Assembly (NCBI GenBank): GCA_009780445.1
Contig: WRAA01000005.1
Span: 1 to 22,943, forward strand
DNA: 22,943 nucleotides
From: Defluviitaleaceae bacterium
GTDB taxonomy: Bacteria > Bacillota > Clostridia > Lachnospirales > WRAA01
Direction: 5' to 3'
The notes under the pieces: generated by a model
What the model saw: the letters and a program-made list of their open reading frames with translations, nothing else
Database searches by the model: none
What the model was told of the DNA's origin: nothing
In this document: in pieces, positions 14,354-22,532 of the stretch
How positions within the stretch are numbered: position 1 is the first letter of the stretch
How the letters are laid out: every line of letters starts with the position of its first letter
Made by a program: the position numbers and the translations under genes

Positions 14354-14362
14354 TGCTATACT
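14354..14362 (+). promoter_or_regulatory. Likely extended -10 promoter of the kinase/HD-GYP operon
   Basis: TGCTATACT (TG at 14354-14355, TATACT at 14357-14362) is a good extended -10. The -35 region is only weakly matched (TTTATT about 17 nt upstream). It lies 55 nt before the chosen GTG start. Confidence 0.5.
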
Positions 14363-14416
14363 TAATTGTAGCTGGTGTTCTTGCGGCTTTGACGGATGGT
14401 TCGGGAGGTGTCGCCG

Positions 14417-17400
14417 GTGTTTATGAAGAGGAAGAACGAGTTTTCCCGGTTCTTGATTGCCGCGGCTGCACTGGGTTTTATAGTCTTGATTGTGATAACC
14501 GGCGTAGTGTCCTACATCTCGGTTTATGACGAGCATGTCAGAACCATGTACCACCAGAACCGCGCAATGATAAACCGGCTGGACGGCTGGCTGTCGGTAA
14601 AGGCCGAGCTTGTGGAAAACAGCGCGCTGATGACGCGCTCCGTCGGCCCGGAACTTGGCCAGTTGCAGAGGTACCTGTACGCTCTTGAAGAATCCAAGCG
14701 CGAAATAACCATTGCCCTGCTTAGCTTCCAAGACGGCAGGATGTATTTCGGCGGAGACTGGATCTTGCCGGAAGAAATTAATATTGTCGAACGCGAGTGG
14801 TTTGAGGCGGCGGTGCAACACCCCGGAGAGATCTCCATTTCCCGCCCTTTTTCGTGCGCAATCACCGATCAATTCTCCTTCGCCATTTCCCGCACTGTCA
14901 GCAATTATGACGGCAGCCTGGGAGTGATAGCAATAACCCTGCCTTTTAGCTCCGTAATTGACTACATAGTAGAGGCCGACGAGCAGGAGGACAATGTACA
15001 CGACCACTTCTACCTTGTTGTGGACAGCCTGGGCTACATTATATTTTACGACTACAGCCACCACCTATCCTATGACGAACCTTCAAACATCTATCAAAAC
15101 ATCCGGGAAGTTTACGAAGGACGCTACTACCAAATGTTTTCCGCCGTGCAGACATACGGCCACTATTCTTTTAACGGCATAGAGTATATGGGCATACCCC
15201 TTGCTATGGCGCAGTGGTATGTGATAATCGGCGCGCCTGTGTGGCATGTGGCGTTAAACACCTTGCCCACGATCATCAGTCTTGCGGCGATGACGCTGTT
15301 CATACTGGTTGCCTGCGCCGGTATTTTGTGGATGCTCGGCAAGCTTAGGCGTTCGGCGGAAGCACAGCAGAAATCTCACGAGATGACGCGGACGTTCCTA
15401 AACTCCTCACCATTTTTCATCGAGGTGTGGGACAGAAGCTATAACTTGATAGACTGCAATGAATCGGTTATATCGTTCTTCGGGCTTAACCGCACGGAGG
15501 ACTATCTCGAGAGCTTTTTCAAGCTGTCGCTGGAGATCCAGCCCTGCGGAACCCCGGCAGTCGCTAAGTTACACGAACTTTTGGATAAGTGCTTTAGTAC
15601 CGGAAGGTCTCACACGGAATGGCTGCATCTGACCGTCAGCGGAGAGCTTGTGCCTGTGGACGTTACATATGTCCGCCTAAAGCGCGACGGTAAGTATATC
15701 GCAGTGGGCTACAGTCACGATCTGCGCAAGATCAAGCTTGCGAACAAAAAAATGGTGGAGGCCGAGAAGGAGAACTTGGCGAAATCCCGCTTCCTGGCGC
15801 AAATGAGCCACGAGATCAGAACCCCGATGAACGCGGTCCTGGGCATCACCGAAATAGAGCTTCACAAAAACATTCACCCGCCCGAAACCGAAGAAGCTTT
15901 CCAACGGATTTACAACTCGTCAAGATTATTACTTTCAATAATCAATGACATCTTGGATTTGACCCAAATAGACGCCGGAAAAATGAAGATTATCCCCGTT
16001 ATATACGAAATGGCAAGCTTGGTTGCCGATACCGCGCAGCTTAATCTGCTGTACCTGGGCAGCAAGCCTATTAACTTTGGCCTTATCTTGGATGAAAATC
16101 TGCCTGAAACTCTTTACGGCGATGAGCTTCGCATAAAGCAGATCTTAAACAACATTTTGTCAAATGCTTTCAAATACACATCAGAAGGCATAGTTATTCT
16201 GGATATAGGAATGGAAAAAGGCACTAATGTCGGCGATATAATCCTTGTTATAAAAATATCCGACTCCGGACAGGGTCTTAGCAAGGAACAGTTAGAGAGT
16301 TTGTTCAGCTCGGACTACACCAGGTTTAACCAAGAACAGAATCGCGATATCCAGGGCAGCGGCCTGGGGCTTAACATCGTACATTCCCTTGTGTGCATGA
16401 TGGAGGGGGACATAAGCGTTACAAGCGAATTAGGCAAGGGCAGCGAGTTCACCGTGCGCTTGCCGCAAAAAATAGAAGGCAACGCAATCTTGGGAAAAGA
16501 GTTGGTGCAAAGGCTTCAAAATCTGGAGATAAACAAGGCGTACTTGCAGAAAATGTCACAACATGATCACGAGCTTATGCCCTACGGGCGAATTTTGGTG
16601 GTTGATGATGTGGAGACCAACCTGTATGTGGTGCGCGGCTTCCTCCAGCACTACAAGCTGGAAGTGGAGACCGTAGACCATGGCATGGCCGCTGTTTCCC
16701 GCATAAAGGACGGCCAAGTGTACGACATTATTTTCATGGATCATATGATGCCGGACGTAAACGGCATTGAAACGACCAATATCATCAGAGATATGGGCTA
16801 TGCGCATCCTATCGTGGCACTTACGGCAAACGCCATACAAGGGGCGGCGGAAATGTTCATGAGTAGCGGTTTTTCGGGCTTTCTGTCCAAGCCCATCGAA
16901 CCGGACAAGCTTGACGACTACCTCATGAAGTTTGTGTACTCCAAGCAGCCGCCCGAGGTCATTGCCGCCGCGAGAGAAGAATCCCGCAAGCACAACGCAC
17001 ACGAAAGGAAGAGACTGCCCCCGGACCTTATCAAGTCATTTTTAATAGACGCAAACAAGTCTATTGCCGCAATTTCAGGCATTATTGAAGAGGAAAGCAT
17101 TGATGATAACGCGCTGAGGCTGTATACCACACATGTTCACGGCATAAAAACTGCCCTGGCGAACATCCATCAAACGGAGGTATCCGCGCTTGCGGCGGCA
17201 TTGGAAGGCGCGGGGCTTCACGCGAACATAGAGTTCATACAGACCGGAACCGCCGAACTTTTGGAGAAGCTTGACCACATTGTCGCCGAACTTTCAGACA
17301 AAACGGCAGGCACCGCGCCCGATCAAGCGATAACCGCCGCACAATCCCCTGCCGATAAGGCCCTTGCGGCTGAAAAGTTCCGGGCGTTTGCCGCGGCCTG

Positions 17401-17581
17401 CGAAGCTTATGAAACACAGACGGCGCAAGACTTGCTGGAAGAGCTGAAGGCATTGCCGCTCTCTGCGCACGTGCAGTCCGTAATCAGCGAAATTGAAACG
17501 CATATCCTGCTCAGCAATGACGAGGACGCCGCCGCACTGGCGAAAAATATCTCCAACCGGCTCAACGAAAGGATAGGCTGA
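14417..17581 (+). CDS. Membrane hybrid histidine kinase (sensor-PAS-HisKA-HATPase-REC-HPt)
   Basis: 1054 residues. One transmembrane helix (about 10-31) precedes an extracellular Cache-like sensor of about 240 residues; a second helix follows (about 278-305). Then come a PAS domain (about 325-435), the HisKA dimer helix with phospho-accepting His465 in MSHEIRTPMN, and a HATPase_c domain with N-box NNILSNAFKYT and glycine boxes DSGQGLS and GSGLGLNIV. The receiver domain begins RILVVDDVETN, with Asp775 in FMDHMMPD. A C-terminal HPt segment has His908 in VHGIKTALANI. This is a BarA-type phosphorelay kinase. GTG 14417 is chosen because GGGAGG ends 8 nt upstream; ATG 14396 lies upstream of that site and ATG 14423 is also possible. 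The ligand is unknown. The stop overlaps the HD-GYP regulator gene, its likely phosphorylation target. Confidence 0.93.
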   Translation: MFMKRKNEFSRFLIAAAALGFIVLIVITGVVSYISVYDEHVRTMYHQNRAMINRLDGWLSVKAELVENSALMTRSVGPELGQLQRYLYALEESKREITIALLSFQDGRMYFGGDWILPEEINIVEREWFEAAVQHPGEISISRPFSCAITDQFSFAISRTVSNYDGSLGVIAITLPFSSVIDYIVEADEQEDNVHDHFYLVVDSLGYIIFYDYSHHLSYDEPSNIYQNIREVYEGRYYQMFSAVQTYGHYSFNGIEYMGIPLAMAQWYVIIGAPVWHVALNTLPTIISLAAMTLFILVACAGILWMLGKLRRSAEAQQKSHEMTRTFLNSSPFFIEVWDRSYNLIDCNESVISFFGLNRTEDYLESFFKLSLEIQPCGTPAVAKLHELLDKCFSTGRSHTEWLHLTVSGELVPVDVTYVRLKRDGKYIAVGYSHDLRKIKLANKKMVEAEKENLAKSRFLAQMSHEIRTPMNAVLGITEIELHKNIHPPETEEAFQRIYNSSRLLLSIINDILDLTQIDAGKMKIIPVIYEMASLVADTAQLNLLYLGSKPINFGLILDENLPETLYGDELRIKQILNNILSNAFKYTSEGIVILDIGMEKGTNVGDIILVIKISDSGQGLSKEQLESLFSSDYTRFNQEQNRDIQGSGLGLNIVHSLVCMMEGDISVTSELGKGSEFTVRLPQKIEGNAILGKELVQRLQNLEINKAYLQKMSQHDHELMPYGRILVVDDVETNLYVVRGFLQHYKLEVETVDHGMAAVSRIKDGQVYDIIFMDHMMPDVNGIETTNIIRDMGYAHPIVALTANAIQGAAEMFMSSGFSGFLSKPIEPDKLDDYLMKFVYSKQPPEVIAAAREESRKHNAHERKRLPPDLIKSFLIDANKSIAAISGIIEEESIDDNALRLYTTHVHGIKTALANIHQTEVSALAAALEGAGLHANIEFIQTGTAELLEKLDHIVAELSDKTAGTAPDQAITAAQSPADKALAAEKFRAFAAACEAYETQTAQDLLEELKALPLSAHVQSVISEIETHILLSNDEDAAALAKNISNRLNERIG

Positions 17582-18585
17582 TGACAATGAAGAAGACCGT
17601 CTTTGTTGTGGACGACAACGTAACAAACCTTACAATGGCGGCAAACGCCCTGAAATCCCACTACACCGTCCGCACCATACCTTCCGGGGAAAAAACTATC
17701 GACCTGCTGGAGAAGATCAGGCCGGATATTTTCCTCCTGGATATCGAAATGCCGGGCATGGATGGCTTCGACATACTCAGATACTTAAAGGGCGACGAGC
17801 GGTTTCGCAGCCTGCCTGTTATTTTTCTTACGGCAAAAATAGACTTCGACACAGAGATAGAAGCCCTTGAAATGGGAGTCGTGGACTTTATCGGGAAACC
17901 CTTTAACCCGGCGGTGCTGCTCAACCGCATACGTCACCACATAGACATAAACGAATTGGTTCGCGAACGCACCTTCCAGCTGCACAAGGCGCGCGAGGAC
18001 ATTATTTTCGTGCTGGCCGACATAGTAGAAACTCGGGATGACTCCACGGGCGACCATCTGGGGCGGACAAGCCGTCTGGTAAAATCACTGCTGGAGCATT
18101 TGCTGGAGAAAAAGGTGTACTACGACCAGATATCCGGCTGGGATTTTGACCTGATGGCGGAATGCTCCCTCATGCACGATGTGGGCAAAATAAGCACTCC
18201 GGACGCCATACTGAAAAAGCCCGGCAAATTAACTCCGGAGGAATGGGTGATAATGAAGCAACACACGATCGAAGGAGAGAAAATTATCAGAAAAATTGCC
18301 AATCGAAGCGGGGAGAATGTGTTCCTCAGAAACGCGAAAATATTTGCGATATCGCACCACGAACGATGGGACGGCGGCGGATATCCCTATGGGCTGCGCG
18401 GATATGACATCCCGCTGCAGGGCAGGCTGATGGCCATTGCCGATGTGTATGACGCGCTTATATCCAAGCGGGTTTACAAAGATGCCTTTAGCCCGGACGA
18501 AGCCCTGGGAATTATGTTAAACGAAAAAGGTACGCAATTTGATCCGTTACTCATAGACATGGTTTGCGAAATACTAGGGAAATAA
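17581..18585 (+). CDS. Response regulator with HD-GYP c-di-GMP phosphodiesterase domain
   Basis: 334 residues. An N-terminal receiver (VFVVDDNVTN, phospho-acceptor Asp54 in LLDIEMPGMDG, conserved TAK and GKPFNP) is followed by a short helix linker and an HD-GYP domain. The metal-binding HD is H199-D200 in MHDVGK, and the GYP signature is HHERWDGGGYPYGL (GYP at 267-269). All motif residues are present, so it should hydrolyse c-di-GMP to pGpG or GMP. It starts at 17581, overlapping the kinase stop by one base, with AAAGGA about 7 nt upstream. The arrangement implies that the kinase controls phosphodiesterase activity by phosphotransfer. Such fused regulators are common in Clostridia; the output here is inferred. 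Confidence 0.93.
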   Translation: MTMKKTVFVVDDNVTNLTMAANALKSHYTVRTIPSGEKTIDLLEKIRPDIFLLDIEMPGMDGFDILRYLKGDERFRSLPVIFLTAKIDFDTEIEALEMGVVDFIGKPFNPAVLLNRIRHHIDINELVRERTFQLHKAREDIIFVLADIVETRDDSTGDHLGRTSRLVKSLLEHLLEKKVYYDQISGWDFDLMAECSLMHDVGKISTPDAILKKPGKLTPEEWVIMKQHTIEGEKIIRKIANRSGENVFLRNAKIFAISHHERWDGGGYPYGLRGYDIPLQGRLMAIADVYDALISKRVYKDAFSPDEALGIMLNEKGTQFDPLLIDMVCEILGK

Positions 18586-18605
18586 CGCTGAACCTGCCGT
18601 GCTTA

Positions 18606-18654
18606 GCGAAAGCGTTGCAGTTGGCTCCGTATACGCCAACGGCAACGCTTTCGC
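18606..18654. other. 20-bp hairpin between convergent genes
   Basis: The arms GCGAAAGCGTTGCAGTTGGC (18606-18625) and its near-perfect complement (18635-18654) pair with one mismatch around a 9-nt loop. It lies between the ends of the HD-GYP and GGDEF genes. It lacks a T-run on either strand, so it may block convergent transcription or be a palindromic repeat rather than a classical terminator. Confidence 0.65.
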
Positions 18655-18659
18655 ACGAT

Positions 18660-19496
18660 TTACTTGTTCATGCCGTCCGCCTCTTGGTGGTCGGCCTTCA
18701 TACTGTACATCTTAGCGTCTACGGAGTCCATCAGGCTCTCCGTCGTGATCACCGTGAAGGGGTCTACATCCTGCACGCCATAGCTTATGCGGTACTTGAT
18801 GCCGTGGGGCAGGGCTTCGTTTGCCTTGTCCAGCTTGGCGATAATCTTGTTCATTATCATCGTGGCTACCTTGGTGGTACACTGCGGGAAAATCAGCAGG
18901 AACTCGTCGCCGCCGAGTCTCGAGAACACGTCGGTCTTGCGTATCGTAGACTTCACGGCTTCGCATACGGCGAAGATGTATTCGTCGCCCTTGCTGTGGC
19001 CGTGGTTGTCGTTTATGGTCTTTAGGTTGTCGAGGTCGATAAAGGATATGCTGAACGGATCCTCCCCCAGCCTCACCTGGTTCATCATCTCGTTCAGGAA
19101 GTCGATGCCCACCTGCCTGTTGAATATGCCCGTCATCGGGTCCACCATGGACTGGTTGTTGTAGCTTAGTATGTAGTTCTTCACGTCGGTTATGTCGTGG
19201 CCGGTGATGAATCTGGCCGGACTGCCGCAGACATACTCGATGATAAAATCTGTGACAGAATAGCACCTTCCGCCTATCCAGCACTCATACTCAAGCTTGT
19301 CCACGTCTTCCTCGGCGCGGTATTCCTGCAGGAAGATGTCTTCGTAGCGCGCTTCGTCAATCTTCTTTGCGCAGATGGCCGACGCCGTTTTATTATGCAG
19401 CAAAACCTTGCCGTCAGAGTCAAACGCAATAACAAACACCGGCATTTCGTCAATGATCTTATTCACCGCTTCCGCGGAAAACTCATTAAACTTCAT
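18660..19496 (-). CDS. PAS-GGDEF diguanylate cyclase
   Basis: 278 residues, no membrane segment. An N-terminal PAS-like sensor (about 8-118, starting IIDEMPVFVIAFDSDGKVLLHN) precedes a GGDEF domain (about 125-275) with DPMTGIFNR, the metal-binding FIDLDNLKTIND and RLGGDEF (GGDEF at 195-199). The RKTD at 186-189, exactly five residues before GGDEF, is an intact inhibitory I-site, which suggests product feedback. It should make c-di-GMP from two GTP. The start is ATG 19496 with GGAGGTG upstream, inside the tsaD end; it is 1 nt after the tsaD stop. Longer in-frame starts (19529) have no such site. It is the last gene of the rbgA-to-tsaD operon and converges on the HD-GYP gene. Confidence 0.93.
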   Translation of the reverse strand: MKFNEFSAEAVNKIIDEMPVFVIAFDSDGKVLLHNKTASAICAKKIDEARYEDIFLQEYRAEEDVDKLEYECWIGGRCYSVTDFIIEYVCGSPARFITGHDITDVKNYILSYNNQSMVDPMTGIFNRQVGIDFLNEMMNQVRLGEDPFSISFIDLDNLKTINDNHGHSKGDEYIFAVCEAVKSTIRKTDVFSRLGGDEFLLIFPQCTTKVATMIMNKIIAKLDKANEALPHGIKYRISYGVQDVDPFTVITTESLMDSVDAKMYSMKADHQEADGMNK

Positions 19497-19497
19497 A

Positions 19498-20511
19498 TTA
19501 CACCTCCAGTGGATGTCGTGAGTATGCATTTACGGCAAGGTCTGCGAATTCGTTTGCCAGGAACTTATAGTATGCCGCAGAGGCCACCATCGCCGCGTTG
19601 TCCGTGCAAAATATCTTGGCTGGAAGTTTCAGCCCGATGTTCTTTTCGGCCAGCCGCGCGGCAATCTCGCGCCTTAGCGCGTTGCTTGCGGCCACCCCGC
19701 CCGCCAGAGCAACCTTCCCGCAGCCGTAAGCAAGAGCCGCCTCCAGCGTCTTGCCCGCAAGTACGTCAACCACAGCCGCCTGGAACGACGCCGCAACATC
19801 CTCGCGCGAAATCCGCTCGCCCGGCATGTCCGCCTTGTTCAGATAGTTCAGCACGGCCGATTTAAGCCCGCTGAAGCTGAAGTCGAAGTTCGAGCCTGTA
19901 TCCGCACGCGGAAAGTGTATCGCGCCGGGGTTGCCCGAAGCGGCCAACTTCTCGACCTCGGGGCCGCCGGGATACGGCAGGCCAAGGGTGCGCGCAACCT
20001 TGTCAAAGGCTTCGCCGGCCGCGTCGTCCCGCGTCTGCCCCACAAATTCAAAGCGCAGATAATCCTTTACATGCACCAAGGAGGTATGCCCGCCGGAAAC
20101 CACCAGGCACACATAGGGCGGGGCGAAGCCGGTATCACCGATATAGTTCGCGCAGATGTGCGCGTGGAGATGATTCACGGATATAAGAGGCACGCCGAGG
20201 CCGTAGGCCAAGGACTTGGCATAGGACAACCCCACAACCAGCGCGCCGACCAATCCCGGCCCGTTTGTGACGGCAACCGCGGCCACGTCCCGCAAGGAGA
20301 TGCCGGCCGCCGAAACCGCCTGTTCCGCCACAGAGCCGATGGACTCGATGTGCTTGCGCGAAGCGATCTCCGGCACAACGCCGCCAAAGGCGCGGTGCGT
20401 GTCCACTTGCGACGAAATAATGTTGCTTAGGCACTCGCGGCCGTTAAGCACCACTGCGGCCGATGTCTCATCGCAGGATGTCTCAATTGCGAGAATGTAA
20501 ATATCTTTCAT
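19498..20511 (-). CDS. tsaD: tRNA N6-threonylcarbamoyladenosine transferase TsaD
   Basis: Transfers the threonylcarbamoyl group to A37 of ANN-decoding tRNAs, working with TsaB and TsaE in the cytoplasm. 337 residues, typical length. It begins ILAIETSCDETSAAVV; the metal site is H114 and H118 in NHLHAH; VSGGHT, the FSFSGLK stretch and ALAGGVAASNALR are all typical of the Kae1/TsaD ASKHA fold. The final CTDNAAMVA is also conserved. The start is ATG 20511, 1 nt after the anti-sigma gene; there is a weak AGGAAA site within that gene, so coupled translation is likely. The GGDEF gene follows at 1 nt. No other TsaB/TsaE genes are in the window. Confidence 0.96.
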   Translation of the reverse strand: MKDIYILAIETSCDETSAAVVLNGRECLSNIISSQVDTHRAFGGVVPEIASRKHIESIGSVAEQAVSAAGISLRDVAAVAVTNGPGLVGALVVGLSYAKSLAYGLGVPLISVNHLHAHICANYIGDTGFAPPYVCLVVSGGHTSLVHVKDYLRFEFVGQTRDDAAGEAFDKVARTLGLPYPGGPEVEKLAASGNPGAIHFPRADTGSNFDFSFSGLKSAVLNYLNKADMPGERISREDVAASFQAAVVDVLAGKTLEAALAYGCGKVALAGGVAASNALRREIAARLAEKNIGLKLPAKIFCTDNAAMVASAAYYKFLANEFADLAVNAYSRHPLEV

Positions 20512-20512
20512 G

Positions 20513-21028
20513 TTACCACGCTTTTTCCTGTTTGTAAACAGCAAACTGCAACAGCGTCAGGCAGACAAATATGCACAGCACCACAATCTGCGCCTGTGCC
20601 AGCATTTCCAGAAGCACCACCGACGTACCGCCGGCCGCGTAAGCAATACTTGCGGCAACAGCCCCGGCCCTCTCGACATACCCCCCAACCACGGGGATCC
20701 CTTCGAGCATCGGCGCAAGCACCAAGGCCGCCGCGGCCGCGCCGCCCCAAACATAACCCGCGTTCGAAGCCCCGGCCTCGTCCGGCAGTTCCGCTATCCT
20801 GCGCATCACCGCGTCGTCAAAGCCTTCCGGCGCGGCGTGTTTCGGCATATCCTCGTGCAGTGTGTCCTGTATGGCGATGTACAGCTCAAAGTCCTCGCGG
20901 CACTGCGGGCAGCTTTCCATGTGCTTGTGAAGCATGTTCAGCTGCGCCTCGCCCAAACGCCCGTCCATATAGTCCATCAGCAATCCTTCGATCCTATCGC
21001 AAGAATTTTTCCTGTCACAAGATTCCAT
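20513..21028 (-). CDS. Zinc-finger type anti-sigma factor (membrane)
   Basis: 171 residues. The N-terminal region is a ZAS (zf-HC2) anti-sigma domain with H36-x3-C40-x2-C43 (HMESCPQC) after CDRIEGLLMDYMDGRL. It would hold the partner sigma factor inactive. The C-terminal half is hydrophobic with two candidate membrane segments (about 92-115 and 145-166, the latter IVVLCIFVCLTLLQFAVY), so it is probably a membrane-tethered sensor. The gene overlaps the sigma gene by 14 nt, the usual sign of coupled, balanced synthesis. The signal is unknown. tsaD follows after 1 nt. Confidence 0.87.
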   Translation of the reverse strand: MESCDRKNSCDRIEGLLMDYMDGRLGEAQLNMLHKHMESCPQCREDFELYIAIQDTLHEDMPKHAAPEGFDDAVMRRIAELPDEAGASNAGYVWGGAAAAALVLAPMLEGIPVVGGYVERAGAVAASIAYAAGGTSVVLLEMLAQAQIVVLCIFVCLTLLQFAVYKQEKAW

Positions 21029-21602
21029 AGCCGCTGTCCCTCCCGAGCTTGATAAGGCTGTCCTTTAGCATACGCCTCCCGCGGAAGATTCTGTTCTTCA
21101 CCTTCGACAGAGGCTCCTGTATTATGTCTGAAATCTCTTGGTACGACATTCCCTGCTGGTGAAACAGTACTATGGGGATCTTGTAGATGTCCGGCAGGTC
21201 GCAGAGCAGGCCGCGTATGGCCTGCGAATCTTCCCTGCGCACAAGCTCCTGCTCCGGCGTGCGGGCTGACGCGGCTGTGCGGCCGAGTTCCGCCTCGCAG
21301 TCCTCCATGGGTACGGTTTCGCTGCGCTTCTTGCGCCGACAGTCGATGACGTGGTTCGTGGCAATGCGCATTATCCACGTGCTGAACCTGTAGTCCGGCG
21401 AATATCGCGAAAGGCTCTTGTATGCCTTGATGAATATTTCCTGCGCAATGTCGTTGGCCTCGTCAGTGTTGCCGACCATTTTCAGCACGATGGAGTACAC
21501 CAGGCTCTTGTAACGGGACACGATCTCCGCGAAGGCCTCCTTGTCCTCGTCCAGACACTGCCGCACAACTTCGTAGTCCGAAAGATTATGTATGTCGTTC
21601 AT
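21015..21602 (-). CDS. ECF-family RNA polymerase sigma factor
   Basis: 195 residues, SigW-like. Region 2 spans about 22-90 (AEIVSRYKSLVYSIVLKMVGN, DIAQEIFIKAYKSL, FSTWIMRIATNHVIDCRRKK). Region 4 follows (about 125-185, with LLCDLPDIYKIPIVLFHQQGMSYQEISDII and LSKVKNRIFRGRRML as the helix-turn-helix). There is no region 3, as expected for this family. The ATG at 21602 has AGGTG 5 nt upstream. The gene lies 18 nt after rnz, a gap too short to show its own promoter, so unlike many ECF genes it seems transcribed by read-through from rbgA-rnz. The target promoters are unknown. Confidence 0.93.
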   Translation of the reverse strand: MNDIHNLSDYEVVRQCLDEDKEAFAEIVSRYKSLVYSIVLKMVGNTDEANDIAQEIFIKAYKSLSRYSPDYRFSTWIMRIATNHVIDCRRKKRSETVPMEDCEAELGRTAASARTPEQELVRREDSQAIRGLLCDLPDIYKIPIVLFHQQGMSYQEISDIIQEPLSKVKNRIFRGRRMLKDSLIKLGRDSGYGIL

Positions 21603-21620
21603 AACATCACCTACCTTAGC

Positions 21621-22532
21621 TTAATCACTGAATGTCAGTGCCTTTGTGAGCCTGTCGCGGCCTGTCACGGTGTTCGGAAATATTTCGGCGGCATTAGCGC
21701 GGAACATCTCCGGGTGCGTAAGAGACGGGCTGAAATGCGTTAGCCACAGCTCGCCGACACCCGCGCTTGCGGCGATTGTTGCGGCTTCGCTGAATATCAT
21801 GTGGCGGTGTTCTATCGCCTTGGCCAGCTTTTCATTCTCGCCGTAGATGCCCTCGCACACGAACAGGTCGGAGCCTCTCACAAAATCGTCCAGCCCGTCC
21901 GGCGGGCGGCTGTCGGTGCAATAACTCACCTTCAGGCCGCGGCGCGGCGCACCCATCACCATATCCGGCGAATAGGTCTGCCCTTCGTGCGTTATGGTCT
22001 CGCCCTGCTGCAGTCTGTTCCAGAAACGCAGCGGTATGCCGCGCTCCTTTGCCCGCGCGGGGTCGAACTTGCCCGCACGCGGAAGGTGTACGCTGTAGCC
22101 GAAGCACTTTGTGCGGTGCTGCATGGGATACAGCGACACGGCCAACCCGCACAGCTCCAGCGTGTTGCCCTTCCTGTATTCCGGCTCCACAATGTCCAGC
22201 TCGAAGGGCAGCTCCGGCGCGATAACAAGCAGGCTCTGCACCACACGCGCAAGCCCGGGCGGCCCCACAAGGGTCAGCGGCTCTGTCCTGCACGAATTGC
22301 CGATGGTAAGCAGCAAACCGGGAAGCCCCGATATGTGGTCGGCGTGAAAGTGCGTGAAGCATATGGCGTCAATGTTCTTGAAGCCCCAGCCCAGCATCTT
22401 CATCGTGACCTGGGTGCCTTCGCCCGCGTCTATCAGCAGCATACTGCCGTTTGCCCGCAGGCACAGCGATGTCAGATATCTATTGGGAAGCGGCATCATC
22501 CCGCCGCATCCCAGCAGGGCAACATCCAGCAT
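21621..22532 (-). CDS. rnz: Ribonuclease Z (tRNA 3' endonuclease)
   Basis: Removes the 3' trailer from tRNA precursors in the cytoplasm. 303 residues, metallo-beta-lactamase fold. The zinc motif is THFHADH (His61, His63, Asp65, His66); further metal ligands are likely in MQHRTK, YCTDSR and THFSP. The start MLDVALLGCGGMMPLPNRYLTS is typical of clostridial RNase Z. The ATG at 22532 overlaps the last base of the rbgA stop (TAATG) and has GAGGTG 5 nt upstream. It is part of the operon leading to the sigma factor gene. Confidence 0.95.
   Translation of the reverse strand: MLDVALLGCGGMMPLPNRYLTSLCLRANGSMLLIDAGEGTQVTMKMLGWGFKNIDAICFTHFHADHISGLPGLLLTIGNSCRTEPLTLVGPPGLARVVQSLLVIAPELPFELDIVEPEYRKGNTLELCGLAVSLYPMQHRTKCFGYSVHLPRAGKFDPARAKERGIPLRFWNRLQQGETITHEGQTYSPDMVMGAPRRGLKVSYCTDSRPPDGLDDFVRGSDLFVCEGIYGENEKLAKAIEHRHMIFSEAATIAASAGVGELWLTHFSPSLTHPEMFRANAAEIFPNTVTGRDRLTKALTFSD

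Noticed and set aside
14345..15064. A 239-codon frame on the minus strand opposite the kinase sensor region
   Set aside because: It is antisense to a well-supported gene and shows no family pattern or start signal.
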